From: Pseudomonas thermotolerans DSM 14292 | GTDB taxonomy: Bacteria > Pseudomonadota > Gammaproteobacteria > Pseudomonadales > Pseudomonadaceae | Length of the DNA stretch: 64,000 bases | Assembly: GCF_000364625.1 (NCBI RefSeq) | Contig: NZ_KB822606.1 | Span: forward strand, 62,001-126,000 | Direction: 5' to 3' | Part shown: piece after piece, positions 37,672-47,338 of the stretch | Position numbering within the stretch: position 1 is the first letter of the stretch | Layout of the letters: the number at the start of each line of letters is the position of its first letter | Notes under the pieces: generated by a model | What the model was told of the DNA's origin: nothing | Seen by the model: only the letters and a program-made list of their open reading frames with translations | The model's database searches: none | Program-made: the position numbers and the translations under genes

Positions 37672-38703
37672 TCACTTCCTCGGGTCGAAGGCATCGCGGG
37701 CGGCCTCACCGATGAACACCAGCAGGCTGAGCATCACGCCGAGCACCAGGAAGGCGGTGATCCCCAGCCAGGGGGCCTGGCGGTTGGCCTTGGCCTGGGC
37801 GACCAGCTCGCCCAGCGAGGGCGCGCCGGGCGGCAGGCCGAAGCCGAGGAAGTCCAGGGCGGTGAGGGTGCCGATCGCGCCGGTGAGGATGAACGGCATG
37901 AAAGTCATGGTGGAGATCATTGCGTTGGGCAGGATGTGGCGGAACATGATGGCGCCGTTGCCCATGCCCAGGGCTCGGGCGGCACGCACGTACTCCAGGT
38001 TGCGGCCGCGCAGGAATTCGGCGCGCACCACGTCCACCAGGCTCATCCAGGAGAACAGCAGCATGATGCCGAGCAGCCACCAGAAGTTCGGCTGCACGAA
38101 GCTGGCCAGGATGATCAGCAGGTAGAGCACTGGCAGGCCGGACCAGACCTCCAGGAAGCGCTGGCCGAGCAGGTCCACCCAGCCGCCGTAGAAGCCCTGC
38201 AGGGCACCGGCGACTACGCCGATCAGCGAGCTGAGCAGGGTCAGTACCAGGGCGAACAGCACCGAGATGCGGAAGCCGTAGATCACCCGCGCCAGCACGT
38301 CGCGGCCCTGGTCGTCGGTGCCCAGCCAGTTCTCCGCGGAGGGCGGCGAGGGCGCCGGCACGGTCAGCTCGTAGTTGATGGTCGAGTAGCTGTAGGGGAT
38401 CGGCGGCCAGAGCATCCAGCCGTCCTTCTCGGCGATCAGCTCGCGCATGTAGGGGCTCTTGTAGTTGGCCTCCAGGGGGAACTCGCCGCCGAAGGTGGTC
38501 TCCGGATAGCGCTTGAACACCGGGAAGTACCACTGGCCGTCGTAGCGGACCACCAGCGGCTTGTCGTTGGCGATCAGCTCGGCACCGAGGCTTAGGCCGA
38601 ACAGCACGAGGAACAGCCACAGCGACCACCAGCCGCGCTTGTGCGCCTTGAAGCGTTCGAAGCGGCGGCGGTTGAGCGGCGACAACTTGTCTGCGAAGCC
38701 CAT
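37672..38703 (-). CDS. nppC: ABC transporter permease (YejE/NppC)
   Basis: 343 residues. The N-terminal membrane helix (about 28-45) is followed by the about 100-residue periplasmic insert typical of YejE (G-G-E-F-P-L-E-A-N-Y-K-S-P-Y). Five helices of the OppC-type core follow, with the EAA loop in R-A-A-R-A-L-G-M-G-N-G-A-I-M. The stop lies 4 bases before the nppD start, and the gene begins directly after nppB. Confidence 0.93.
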   Translation of the reverse strand: MGFADKLSPLNRRRFERFKAHKRGWWSLWLFLVLFGLSLGAELIANDKPLVVRYDGQWYFPVFKRYPETTFGGEFPLEANYKSPYMRELIAEKDGWMLWPPIPYSYSTINYELTVPAPSPPSAENWLGTDDQGRDVLARVIYGFRISVLFALVLTLLSSLIGVVAGALQGFYGGWVDLLGQRFLEVWSGLPVLYLLIILASFVQPNFWWLLGIMLLFSWMSLVDVVRAEFLRGRNLEYVRAARALGMGNGAIMFRHILPNAMISTMTFMPFILTGAIGTLTALDFLGFGLPPGAPSLGELVAQAKANRQAPWLGITAFLVLGVMLSLLVFIGEAARDAFDPRK

Positions 38704-38704
38704 C

Positions 38705-39790
38705 TCAGCCCTCCCGGCTCTCGAAGTCGATGCGCGGATCGACCAGGGTGTAGGTGATGTCGCCGATCAGCTTCACCAGCAGACCCACCAGGGTGAAGAT
38801 GAACAGGGTGCCGAACACCACCGGGTAGTCGCGGTTGATCGCCGCCTCGAAGCTCATCAGGCCCAGGCCGTCGAGGGAGAAGATCACCTCGATGAGCAGC
38901 GAGCCGGTGAAGAAGATGCCGATGAAGGCGGCCGGGAAGCCGGCGATGATGATCAGCATGGCGTTGCGGAACACGTGGCCGTAGAGCACCCGGCGTTCGG
39001 TGAGGCCCTTGGCGCGCGCGGTGATCACATACTGCTTGTTGATCTCGTCGAGGAAGCTGTTCTTGGTCAGCAGGGTGAGGGTGGCGAAGTTGCCGATTAC
39101 CAGGGCTGTCACCGGCAGGGTCAGGTGCCAGAAGTAGTCGAGGATCTTGCCGCCCAGGCTCAGCTCGTCGAAGTTGCTGGAGGTCAGGCCGCGCAGCGGG
39201 AACCAGTCCCAGTAGCTGCCGCCGGCGAACAGCACGATCAGCAGGATGGCGAAGAGGAATGCCGGGATGGCGTAGCCGATGATGATCGCCGTGCTGGTCC
39301 AGAGGTCGAAGGTGCTGCCGTGGCGGGTGGCCTTGGCGATGCCCAGGGGGATGGACACCAGATACATGATCAGGGTGCTCCACAGCCCCAGAGAGATGGA
39401 CACCGGCATCTTCTCGAGGATCAGGTCGGTGACCTTGGCGTCGCGGAAGAAGCTGCTGCCGAAGTCCAGGTGCAGGTAGTTGTTGAGCATGATCCAGAAG
39501 CGCTGGTGGGCCGGCTTGTCGAAGCCGTACATGCGCTCGATCTCCTTGATCAGCTCGGGGTCCAGGCCCTGGGCGCCGCGGTAGTTGGAGCCGGCCACCG
39601 AAACCTCGCCGCCACCGCCGGAAATTCGTCCGGTGGCGCCGCCGGAGGCTGCGTCGAAGCCCTCCAGCTTGGCGATCATCTGTTCCACGGGACCGCCCGG
39701 CGCAGCCTGGACGATGATGAAGTTGATCAGCAGGATGCCGAACAGGGTGGGGATGATGAGCAGCAGGCGCCGCAAGATGTAGGCAAGCAT
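38705..39790 (-). CDS. nppB: ABC transporter permease (YejB/NppB)
   Basis: 361 residues, OppB-type permease. First helix [15 protein letters not shown], then a periplasmic loop with the Yej-specific P-G-G-P-V-E-Q-M and a Gly-rich stretch. Five more helices follow, with the EAA loop in [12 protein letters not shown]. Its ATG immediately follows the nppA2 stop, and it ends one base before nppC. It forms the inner-membrane channel with NppC. Confidence 0.93.
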   Translation of the reverse strand: MLAYILRRLLLIIPTLFGILLINFIIVQAAPGGPVEQMIAKLEGFDAASGGATGRISGGGGEVSVAGSNYRGAQGLDPELIKEIERMYGFDKPAHQRFWIMLNNYLHLDFGSSFFRDAKVTDLILEKMPVSISLGLWSTLIMYLVSIPLGIAKATRHGSTFDLWTSTAIIIGYAIPAFLFAILLIVLFAGGSYWDWFPLRGLTSSNFDELSLGGKILDYFWHLTLPVTALVIGNFATLTLLTKNSFLDEINKQYVITARAKGLTERRVLYGHVFRNAMLIIIAGFPAAFIGIFFTGSLLIEVIFSLDGLGLMSFEAAINRDYPVVFGTLFIFTLVGLLVKLIGDITYTLVDPRIDFESREG

Positions 39791-41632
39791 CTATCGGGCG
39801 TCCTCCTTGGCGGCCGCTTCCTCGTCGCGGCGCAGCGGCCTGTCGCTCTTCAGCCACCAGGTCATCAGGCCGTAGTCGTACAGCGGCGTTTTCGCCGGGC
39901 GGCCGAATTTGTTCCAGTAGGCGACCCGCCAGGTATCCACGTAGTAGTTGGGGATCACGTAGAAGCCCCATTGCAGGGCGCGGTCCAGGGCCCGGGCGTG
40001 GGCCACCAGGCTCTTCCTCGAGTCGGCGCGGATCAGCCCCTCCACCAGCTTGTCGATGGCCGGGTCGCGCAGGCCGATGAGGTTGCGGCTGCCCGGGTTG
40101 TCGGCGCTGCTCGAGTGCCAGAATTCGCGCTGCTCGTTGCCCGGCGAGTTGGACTGGCCCCAGATGGCGCTGGTCATGTCGAAGTCCCGGTTGCGCATGC
40201 GGTTGATGAACTGCGAGGTGTCGACGCGGCGGATCTGCATGTCGATGCCGAGTTCGCTGAGGTTGCGCTTGTAGGGAAGCAGGATGCGCTCCAGGTTGGT
40301 CTGGTGGAGCATGAACTCGAAGCTCAACGGCTGGCCGTCGGGGCCGACCATGCGGTCGTTCTCGATGCGGTAGCCGGCCTCCTGGAGCAACTGGTAGGCG
40401 CGCCGCTGCTGGTCGCGGATGATGCCGTCGCCGCGGGTCACCGGCGGACGGTAGACCTCGGTGAAGACCTCCGGCGGCAGCTGCTCGCGCAGCGGCTCGA
40501 GGATCTTCAGCTCGTCCGCGTCGGGCAGTTGGTGGGCAGCCATCTCGGAGTTCTCGAAGAAGCTGCTGGTGCGCTTGTAGGCGCCGAAGAACAGCTGCTT
40601 GTTGGACCACTCGAAGTCGAACAGCAGGCCGAGGGCCTCGCGTACCCGGCGATCCTGGAACACCGGGCGGCGCAGGTTGAAGACGAAGCCCTGCATGCCC
40701 ACCGGATTATGGTTGGGGATGGCCTCCTTGATGATTCGTCCGTCGCGCAGCGCCTCGGATTCGTAGCCGGTGGCCCAGTCTTTGGCGGAGTACTCGAGGT
40801 TGACGTCGAACTGGCCGCCCTTGAAGCCTTCCAGGGCCACCGACATGTCGCGGTAGTAGTCGATGACGATGGCATCGAAGTTGTACTGGCCACGGGCCAC
40901 CGGCAGGTCCTTGGCCCACCAGTCCTTGACCCGCTCGTAGCGGATCGAGCGGCCGGATTCCAGCTTGGCGACCCGGTACGGGCCGCTGCCCAGCGGCGGC
41001 TCCAGGCTGGTCCTGGTGAAGTCGCGGCCTTCCCACCAGTGTTTGGGGAGGATCTGCAGCTGGCCGAGGATCAGCGGCAGCTCGCGGTTCTCGGTGTGCT
41101 TGAAGTCGAAGCGCACCTTCAGCGGATCTTCCACCACCACTTCGGCCACGTCCGCGTAGTAGTTGCGGTACATGGGGTCGCCGTGCTGGATCAGGGTTTC
41201 GAAGGTGAACTTGACGTCCTCGGCGGTGACCGGCTGGCCGTCGTGGAAGCGCGCCTCCGGGCGCAGGTAGAAGCGCACGTAGCTGTTGTCCGTGGCGCGC
41301 TCGATCTTCTCGGCGAGCAGGCCGTACTCGGTGAACGGCTCGTCCAGGGAGTGGAAGGTCAGGCTGTCGTAGATCAGGCCGATGCGCCTTTCCACGTTGC
41401 CCTTGGAGATGAACGGGTTGAGGCTGTCGAAGCCGCCGTAGTCGGCCAGGCGTAGGGTACCGCCCTTGGGAGCGTCCGGGTTGACGAACTCGAAGTGCGG
41501 GAAGTTGGCCGGATACTTGGGCGGCTCGCCGTAGAGGGTCAGGGCGTGCTGTGGCTCGGCACGAACCAGGCTGGCGAAACCTAACAGCAGCAGACCGGCG
41601 CCCTGCAGCAGGGTGCGCAGAGGATGACTCAT
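39791..41632 (-). CDS. nppA2: Periplasmic solute-binding protein, SBP family 5 (YejA/NppA2)
   Basis: 613 residues with a signal peptide (about 1-25, ending V-R-A). Family 5 binding-protein domain: D-A-P-K-G-G-T-L-R near 50, then L-R-P-E-A-R-F-H-D-G-Q-P-V-T-A-E-D-V. Longer open sequence upstream is a shadow of nppA1. The start ATG overlaps the nppA1 stop (ATGA). It binds peptides or peptide-like antibiotics and delivers them to NppBC. Confidence 0.92.
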   Translation of the reverse strand: MSHPLRTLLQGAGLLLLGFASLVRAEPQHALTLYGEPPKYPANFPHFEFVNPDAPKGGTLRLADYGGFDSLNPFISKGNVERRIGLIYDSLTFHSLDEPFTEYGLLAEKIERATDNSYVRFYLRPEARFHDGQPVTAEDVKFTFETLIQHGDPMYRNYYADVAEVVVEDPLKVRFDFKHTENRELPLILGQLQILPKHWWEGRDFTRTSLEPPLGSGPYRVAKLESGRSIRYERVKDWWAKDLPVARGQYNFDAIVIDYYRDMSVALEGFKGGQFDVNLEYSAKDWATGYESEALRDGRIIKEAIPNHNPVGMQGFVFNLRRPVFQDRRVREALGLLFDFEWSNKQLFFGAYKRTSSFFENSEMAAHQLPDADELKILEPLREQLPPEVFTEVYRPPVTRGDGIIRDQQRRAYQLLQEAGYRIENDRMVGPDGQPLSFEFMLHQTNLERILLPYKRNLSELGIDMQIRRVDTSQFINRMRNRDFDMTSAIWGQSNSPGNEQREFWHSSSADNPGSRNLIGLRDPAIDKLVEGLIRADSRKSLVAHARALDRALQWGFYVIPNYYVDTWRVAYWNKFGRPAKTPLYDYGLMTWWLKSDRPLRRDEEAAAKEDAR

Positions 41633-43458
41633 GGGGTGTTCTCCGTGGTCTTCAGCCACCAGGCGCGCAGCCCCAGGGTGTAGGGCGGCGTGGTGACGAA
41701 GGCGAACCGGTTGCGGTACGCCAGGCGGTGATTGTTGAGGTGCCAGTTGGGAATGCTGTAGTGCTCCCAGAGCAGCACGCGGTCCAGGGCGCGGGCGGCG
41801 GCGATCTGTTCGTCGCGGCTTTGGGCGGCGAGCAGGTGGTTGAGCAACTGGTCGACCACCGGGTTGGCGATGCCAGCGTAGTTCTTGCTGCCCCTGACCT
41901 GCACCTGGCTGGAATGGAAGTACTGCCACTGTTCCAGGCCGGGGCTGAGAGTCTGCGGCAGGGTCATCAGCACCATGTCGTAGTCGAAGTTGTCGAGGCG
42001 CTGCTTGTACTGGGCGCGGTCCACGGTACGCAGGCTGGCCTGGATGCCGATGCTCGCCAGGTTGGCGCTGTAGGGGCGGAGGATGCGCTCCAGGCTGGGG
42101 TTGACAAGAAGGATCTCGAAGCGCAGCGGCTCGCCGCGCTTGTTCAGCAGGCGCTGGCCGGACAGCGTCCAGCCCGCCTCGCGCAGCAGGCCTAGGGCCT
42201 GGCGCAGGGTTTCCCGAGGAATGCCGCGGCCGTCGGTGGCCGGCAGGCGGAAGGGCTCGGTGAACAGGCTCGCCGGCAGCTGCTTGCGGAACGGCGAGAG
42301 CAGCAGCCATTCGCGGCCTTCGGGCTTGCCGGTGGCGCTGAACTCGCTGTTCGGGTAGTAGCTGGCGCTGCGCACGTAGGCGTCATTGAACAGCGCGCGG
42401 TTGGTCCACTCGAAGTCGAACATCAGCCCCAGCGCCTCGCGTACCCGGCGGTCGGTGAACGGCTCGCGGCGGGTGTTCATGAACAGCGCCTGGGTCTGGG
42501 TGGGGATCTGGTGGGGGATCTCGGCGCGGATCACATCGCCGCGCAGCACGGCGGGGAAGCGGTAGCCGCTCGCCCAGTTCTTCGCCCGGTGCTCGATGTA
42601 GATGTCGAATTCGCCGGCCTTGAAGGCTTCGAAGGCGATGTCGTTGTCGCGGTAGAACTCCACCTCGACACGGTCGAAGTTGTACTTGCCGCGATTGACC
42701 GGCAGGTCCTTGCCCCACCAGTCCCTGACGCGCTCGAACACCAGTTGGCGGCCGGGCACCACCCTGGTGATCCGGTAGGGGCCGCTGCCCAGAGGCGGCT
42801 CGAAGGTGGTGGCCTTGAAGTCGCGGTCCTTCCAGTAGTGCTGCGGCAGCACCGGCAGCTCGCCGAGACGCAGGATCAGCAGTGGGTTGCCGGCGCGCTT
42901 GAACACGAAGCGGATGCGGTGGCGGTTCAGGATGTCGACGCGCTGCACCTCCTGCAGGCTGGTGCGGTACTGCGGGTGGCCCTCCTTGAGCAGCAGGCGG
43001 TAGGAGAAGGCCACGTCGTAGGCGGTGATCGGCGTGCCGTCGTGGAAGCGTGCCTCGGGGCGCAGGTTGAACACCACCCAGCTGCGGTCCTCGGTGTATT
43101 CCACGCTTTTGGCGATCAGCCCGTAGCTGGAGGTCGGTTCGTCGCCAGATGGGTCGTACAGGCCGGTACCGACCATTAGCGGCTCGTTCAGCTCGTTGAC
43201 CCCGTACTGCAGGAAGTCGCCGGTGGCGATCGGGCTGGTGCCCTTGAGGGTGTAGGGATTGAGGGTGTCGAAGGTGCCCTGGGCCATCAGGCGCAGGGTG
43301 CCGCCCTTGGGCGCGTCGGGGTTGACCCAGGCGAAGTGGGTGAAGCTGGCCGGGTACTTCAGCTCGCCGAACTGGGCATAGCCGTGGCGTTCGGTGATGG
43401 AGGCCAAGGCGTCGAGACTGGAAACCAGACTGAGGAGCAACAGGAGCAGGGCACGCAT
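41629..43458 (-). CDS. nppA1: Periplasmic solute-binding protein, SBP family 5 (NppA1)
   Basis: 609 residues with a Leu-rich signal peptide (1-20). Same architecture as NppA2 (N-P-D-A-P-K-G-G-T-L-R, L-R-P-E-A-R-F-H-D-G-T-P-I-T), so the pair is a tandem duplication, though clearly diverged. First gene of the transporter operon, 115 bases after mltD. Two binding proteins feeding one permease imply a widened substrate range. Confidence 0.92.
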   Translation of the reverse strand: MRALLLLLLSLVSSLDALASITERHGYAQFGELKYPASFTHFAWVNPDAPKGGTLRLMAQGTFDTLNPYTLKGTSPIATGDFLQYGVNELNEPLMVGTGLYDPSGDEPTSSYGLIAKSVEYTEDRSWVVFNLRPEARFHDGTPITAYDVAFSYRLLLKEGHPQYRTSLQEVQRVDILNRHRIRFVFKRAGNPLLILRLGELPVLPQHYWKDRDFKATTFEPPLGSGPYRITRVVPGRQLVFERVRDWWGKDLPVNRGKYNFDRVEVEFYRDNDIAFEAFKAGEFDIYIEHRAKNWASGYRFPAVLRGDVIRAEIPHQIPTQTQALFMNTRREPFTDRRVREALGLMFDFEWTNRALFNDAYVRSASYYPNSEFSATGKPEGREWLLLSPFRKQLPASLFTEPFRLPATDGRGIPRETLRQALGLLREAGWTLSGQRLLNKRGEPLRFEILLVNPSLERILRPYSANLASIGIQASLRTVDRAQYKQRLDNFDYDMVLMTLPQTLSPGLEQWQYFHSSQVQVRGSKNYAGIANPVVDQLLNHLLAAQSRDEQIAAARALDRVLLWEHYSIPNWHLNNHRLAYRNRFAFVTTPPYTLGLRAWWLKTTENTP

Positions 43459-43573
43459 CTGGCGAGGAATTCCGATCCTTAGCGGCTTGGCGTTTTGATC
43501 CGCGAGAGTAACAGCTTGTCCGGGCAGGAAAAAGCTGGCCTCGCCCGGGAGGCTGGTCCCGACCGCTTCCCGC

Positions 43574-45163
43574 TCAGCGGGTGGACAGGTACAGGGTCAG
43601 GGTCTGCCCGGGCTTGAGCAGCTTGCCGCTGTGCGGATTCCAGGCCTGCAGCCGCTTGACCTCGACGCCGAAGCGCTTGGCGATCTGCGACAGGGAATCG
43701 CCCTTGCGGACCTTGTAATAGGTGACATTCTGGCGCTGGCCCTTGCGGCCGGTCTTGCCATCGGCGCTGGCCAGGCTGCTGGCGGCGGACGGCAGGGTGA
43801 GTACCTGGCCGACCTTGAGGGCATGGCCGGACAGCTTGTTGCGGCTCTTCAGCTCGGCCACGGAAACACCGTTGGCCTTGGCGATCTGCCAGAGATTGTC
43901 GCCGGGCTTGATCTTGTAGGTGTGCGGCTTGGCGATCGGCGCCTTCTGAGTGACGGTCTGGCGGGCGACCTGGATGGGGGCCGGTTGCGCCTGCTCGCCG
44001 GCTCGCAGCGGCAGGGTGAGCACCTGGCCGACCTGCAGGCGGTTGCTGGACAGGTGATTGAACCTCTTCAGCTCGTCCACCGAGAGCTGGTGGCGCTTGG
44101 CGATGGCGTGCAGGTTGTCGCCGCTGCGCACCTGGTATTCCTGCCATCTGGCCTTGAGGTCCCGGGCGGGCAGGGTGGCGAGGCTGGCGGTGAACTGCTC
44201 GACCTTGTCGGCCGGAACCAGCAGGCGCTGCGGGCCGCCGTAGGTGATGCGCTTCTTGAAGGCGGGATTGAGCTGGTAGAGCTCTTCGGCATCCATGTCC
44301 ACCAGCTCGGCGAGGCGGTCCAGGTCCATGTGCTGCTTGAACTCGACCACCTCGAAGTAGGGCTCGTTGGCGATCGGGTGCAGGTTGATGCCGTAGGCTT
44401 CGGGGGCGTTGACCAGCTGCGACAGGGCCAGCAGCTTGGGCACGTAGTCCTGGGTTTCCTGTGGCAGTGGCAGGTTCCAGTAGTCGGTCGGCAGGCCGAG
44501 CTTCTGGTTGCGCTCGATAGCCCGGCTGACGGTGCCCTCGCCGGCGTTGTAGGCGGCCAGGGCGAGCAGCCAGTCGCCATTGAACATCTCGTGCAGGCGG
44601 CCCAGGTAGTCGAGCGCGGCGCTGGTGGAGGCGGTGATGTCGCGCCGCCCGTCGTACCAGGTGGTTTGGTGCAGGTTGTAGTTGCGTCCAGTGGAGGGGA
44701 TGAACTGCCAGAGCCCGGCGGCATGACTGCGCGAATAGGCGAAGGGGTTGTAGGAGCTCTCGATCACCGGCAGCAGGGCCAGCTCTAGCGGCATGTCGCG
44801 CTGTTCCAGGCTCTCCACCACGTAGTGGATGTACAGGCTGCCGCGACTGCTGACCGTCTGCAGGTAGGACGGCCGGCTGGCGAACCACAGGCGCTGGCGC
44901 TCGATGCGCGGGTTGGTGTCGATCTGGTCCTGCAACTTGAAGCCGGCGCGCATGCGCTCCCAGATGTCTTCCGGTTCTTCCGGCTCGCTGACCGGCGGTT
45001 CGATCTGTCGGGGGGCGGGGTGGTGGCTGACCCGGGTATCGTCGCCCTTCTGGGCCATGTTGTTCTGACAGCCTGCCAGCACCAGCGCGAAGGCGGCCAG
45101 CAGCATCCGGAACGCCCATGTCGAGGCCACTGAACTCCGTTTTTTATAAGCAGATGACCACAT
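43574..45163 (-). CDS. mltD: Membrane-bound lytic murein transglycosylase D
   Basis: 529 residues. The lipobox L-A-G-C lies near residue 30, so it is an outer-membrane lipoprotein. The transglycosylase domain has the catalytic Glu in P-V-I-E-S-S-Y-N-P-F and A-A-G-L-W-Q-F. Three C-terminal LysM modules follow (S-G-D-N-L-H-A-I-A-K, P-G-D-N-L-W-Q-I-A-K, K-G-D-S-L-S-Q-I-A-K). It cleaves the MurNAc-GlcNAc bond of peptidoglycan. Start 45163 was chosen as the nearest ATG giving a normal-length export signal; an ATG at 45106 is also possible. The first LysM is separated from the others by a Pro/Gln-rich linker. Confidence 0.93.
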   Translation of the reverse strand: MWSSAYKKRSSVASTWAFRMLLAAFALVLAGCQNNMAQKGDDTRVSHHPAPRQIEPPVSEPEEPEDIWERMRAGFKLQDQIDTNPRIERQRLWFASRPSYLQTVSSRGSLYIHYVVESLEQRDMPLELALLPVIESSYNPFAYSRSHAAGLWQFIPSTGRNYNLHQTTWYDGRRDITASTSAALDYLGRLHEMFNGDWLLALAAYNAGEGTVSRAIERNQKLGLPTDYWNLPLPQETQDYVPKLLALSQLVNAPEAYGINLHPIANEPYFEVVEFKQHMDLDRLAELVDMDAEELYQLNPAFKKRITYGGPQRLLVPADKVEQFTASLATLPARDLKARWQEYQVRSGDNLHAIAKRHQLSVDELKRFNHLSSNRLQVGQVLTLPLRAGEQAQPAPIQVARQTVTQKAPIAKPHTYKIKPGDNLWQIAKANGVSVAELKSRNKLSGHALKVGQVLTLPSAASSLASADGKTGRKGQRQNVTYYKVRKGDSLSQIAKRFGVEVKRLQAWNPHSGKLLKPGQTLTLYLSTR

Positions 45164-45263
45164 GGGCTGGGCGGTTATTCCAGACGAAAATCCGGGCGAT
45201 TCTAGGAACCGCCCCAAGGGTGGTCAAGTTTTGAGCGGCGCTTCCGTGCGCTACTGTGCATGC

Positions 45264-46043
45264 TCAGAAACGGTCCTTCCAGGCCCGCAGGCTGGCGAAC
45301 ACCGCACTGGGCGCCGGCTCCAGCGGACCGTCCCGCTCGTCGACTTTTTTCGCCACGGCCGGTTCATGGCTGCGCAGGAAGGGGTTGGTGGCCAGTTCCA
45401 GGGCGATGGTGGAGGGCAGGCTGATGCGCCCGGCGGCGCGCCACTGGCTGACCTCGGCGAGGCGGCGGGCGACGTCCGGGTTGTCCGGCTCCACCGCCTG
45501 GGCGAAGCGCAGGTTGGACAGCGTATATTCGTGGGCGCAGTACACCCCGGTGTTGCCCGGCAGGGCTGCGAGGCGGCGTAGCGACTCGTACATCTGCGCC
45601 GCAGTGCCCTCGAAGATCCGCCCGCAGCCGGCGGCGAACAGGGTGTCACCGCAGAACAGGAGCGGCCGCTCGGCGGACGGGTGGTAATAGGCGATATGTC
45701 CGAGGGTGTGCCCGGGCACGGCGAGCACATCGAAGGGCAGGCCGAGCGCCTCGACCCGTTCGCCGCCGTCCAGGGCCAGGTCGCGGGCCGGGATGCGCTC
45801 TTTGGCTGGCCCCAGCACCCGGGCGCCGGTGGCCCGCTTGAGTTGCTCCACGCCGCCGACGTGGTCGGCATGATGGTGGGTGACCAGGATGTCGCAGAGC
45901 TGCCAGCCGGGATGGGCGGCCAGCCAGGCGAGCACCGGCGCGGCATCGCCCGGATCGACCACCGCGCAGTGGCGGCTGGTGGGATCCTGTAACAACCACA
46001 GGTAGTTGTCGCTGAAGGCGGGCAGGGCGTCGATCTGTATCAT
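45264..46043 (-). CDS. gloB: Hydroxyacylglutathione hydrolase (glyoxalase II)
   Basis: 259 residues. Metallo-beta-lactamase fold with the dinuclear metal motif [10 protein letters not shown] near 55-64, F-C-G-D-T-L-F and C-A-H-E-Y-T-L. The C-terminal helical domain ends with R-A-W-K-D-R-F, typical of GloB. It converts S-lactoylglutathione to lactate and glutathione in methylglyoxal detoxification. Divergent from the methyltransferase across 69 bases. Confidence 0.96.
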   Translation of the reverse strand: MIQIDALPAFSDNYLWLLQDPTSRHCAVVDPGDAAPVLAWLAAHPGWQLCDILVTHHHADHVGGVEQLKRATGARVLGPAKERIPARDLALDGGERVEALGLPFDVLAVPGHTLGHIAYYHPSAERPLLFCGDTLFAAGCGRIFEGTAAQMYESLRRLAALPGNTGVYCAHEYTLSNLRFAQAVEPDNPDVARRLAEVSQWRAAGRISLPSTIALELATNPFLRSHEPAVAKKVDERDGPLEPAPSAVFASLRAWKDRF

Positions 46044-46112
46044 GGCGGGAATCGCTAAGCTGTAAACCGAGTGACGCATCTTAGGCGTAATGCACGCCGG
46101 GCGGGTATACCC

Positions 46113-46868
46113 ATGACCGATCACCTCTTTTCTGGAGCCGATGCCGAGCGACTGGCCCTGATCCGGGGCGCGCGAGCCTGGCTGGCCGGGCCGCTCGGCC
46201 AGCAGTTGCTGGAACAGGAGCGCCTGATGCTGGAGGAAGAGCTGTCCCAGCTGTTCGGCGGCTACCTGGTGCACTATGGGCCGAGCCCTGAGCGCTCGGT
46301 GGGGGCGGGGCAGATCAAGCGCCGCGTCCACCTGGGCGCCGATCTGCCGGGGGTGGAGATCGTCTGCGACGAGCAGTCCTGGCCGCTCGGCGAGCACTGC
46401 GCCGACGCGGTGCTGCTGCAGCACGGCCTGGATTTCTGCCTGTCGCCCCACGGCCTGCTCCGTGAGGCGGCGCGTTGCGTGCGGGCCGGGGGGCACCTGC
46501 TGGTGCTCGGCATCAACCCCTGGAGCGCCTGGGGCGTGCGCCACTGGTTCGCCCGCGACGGCTTCCGCGACGCCCGCTGCATCTCGCCGGCGCGGGTGGG
46601 CGACTGGCTCAACCTGCTCGGTTTCGCGCTGGAGAAACGCCGCTTCGGATGCTATCGTCCGCCGCTTTCCTCGGCCGTCTGGCAGTCGCGCCTGGCCCGT
46701 CTCGAGCACTGGGGCGGGCGCTGGCAGCCCTTCGGGGCCGGCTTCTACCTGCTGGTGGCGCGCAAGATCGTGGTGGGGCTGCGACCGCTGCGCCAGCCGC
46801 AGCGAGTGCTCAGGGGCCAGTTGGTACCGATGCCGGTGGCCAAGATCAGTCGACGGGAATCCGAATAG
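46113..46868 (+). CDS. Class I SAM-dependent methyltransferase-like protein with weak motif I
   Basis: 251 residues. Motifs of the Methyltransf_11 type are visible downstream ([18 protein letters not shown] and [15 protein letters not shown]), but a canonical glycine-rich motif I (D-x-G-x-G-x-G) is not seen. The N-terminal part has [11 protein letters not shown] instead. This form is common beside gloB and rnhA in Pseudomonas. Substrate unknown. rnhA follows after 17 bases. Confidence 0.8.
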   Translation: MTDHLFSGADAERLALIRGARAWLAGPLGQQLLEQERLMLEEELSQLFGGYLVHYGPSPERSVGAGQIKRRVHLGADLPGVEIVCDEQSWPLGEHCADAVLLQHGLDFCLSPHGLLREAARCVRAGGHLLVLGINPWSAWGVRHWFARDGFRDARCISPARVGDWLNLLGFALEKRRFGCYRPPLSSAVWQSRLARLEHWGGRWQPFGAGFYLLVARKIVVGLRPLRQPQRVLRGQLVPMPVAKISRRESE

Positions 46869-46885
46869 AGAACCGAACCGCGAGA

Positions 46886-47338
46886 ATGTCCGAATTGGTC
46901 GAAATCTTCACCGACGGTGCCTGCAAGGGCAATCCCGGCCCCGGAGGCTGGGGCGCGTTGCTGATCTACAAAGGCGTGGAGAAGGAGCTCTGGGGCGGCG
47001 AGCCGGAGACCACCAACAACCGCATGGAGTTGACCGCGGCGATCCGCGGCCTGGCCGAGCTGAAGCGGCCATGTCAGGTGCGCCTGGTAACCGATTCCGA
47101 ATACGTGATGCGTGGCATCACCGAGTGGCTGCCGAACTGGAAGAAGCGCGGCTGGAAGACCGCTGCCAAGCAGCCGGTGAAGAATGCCGACCTCTGGCAG
47201 CAGCTGGACGAGCAGGTCGGCCGCCATCAGGTGACCTGGGAATGGGTGCGCGGGCACACCGGCCATCACGGCAACGAGCGCGCCGACCAACTGGCCAACC
47301 GTGGCGTGGAAGAAGTGAGGAGCAGAAAGCATGCGTAG
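46886..47338 (+). CDS. rnhA: Ribonuclease HI
   Basis: 150 residues. It degrades RNA in RNA-DNA hybrids. All catalytic acids are recognisable: Asp in [12 protein letters not shown], Glu in N-N-R-M-E-L, Asp in V-T-D-S-E-Y-V, and Asp in N-E-R-A-D-Q-L-A. Its end overlaps the dnaQ start by eight bases, in the same direction (in E. coli the two genes are divergent). Confidence 0.97.
   Translation: MSELVEIFTDGACKGNPGPGGWGALLIYKGVEKELWGGEPETTNNRMELTAAIRGLAELKRPCQVRLVTDSEYVMRGITEWLPNWKKRGWKTAAKQPVKNADLWQQLDEQVGRHQVTWEWVRGHTGHHGNERADQLANRGVEEVRSRKHA

Noticed and set aside
38561..41455. 964-residue plus-strand frame across nppC-nppB-nppA2
   Set aside because: Spans three clear minus-strand transporter genes; typical reversed-codon composition.
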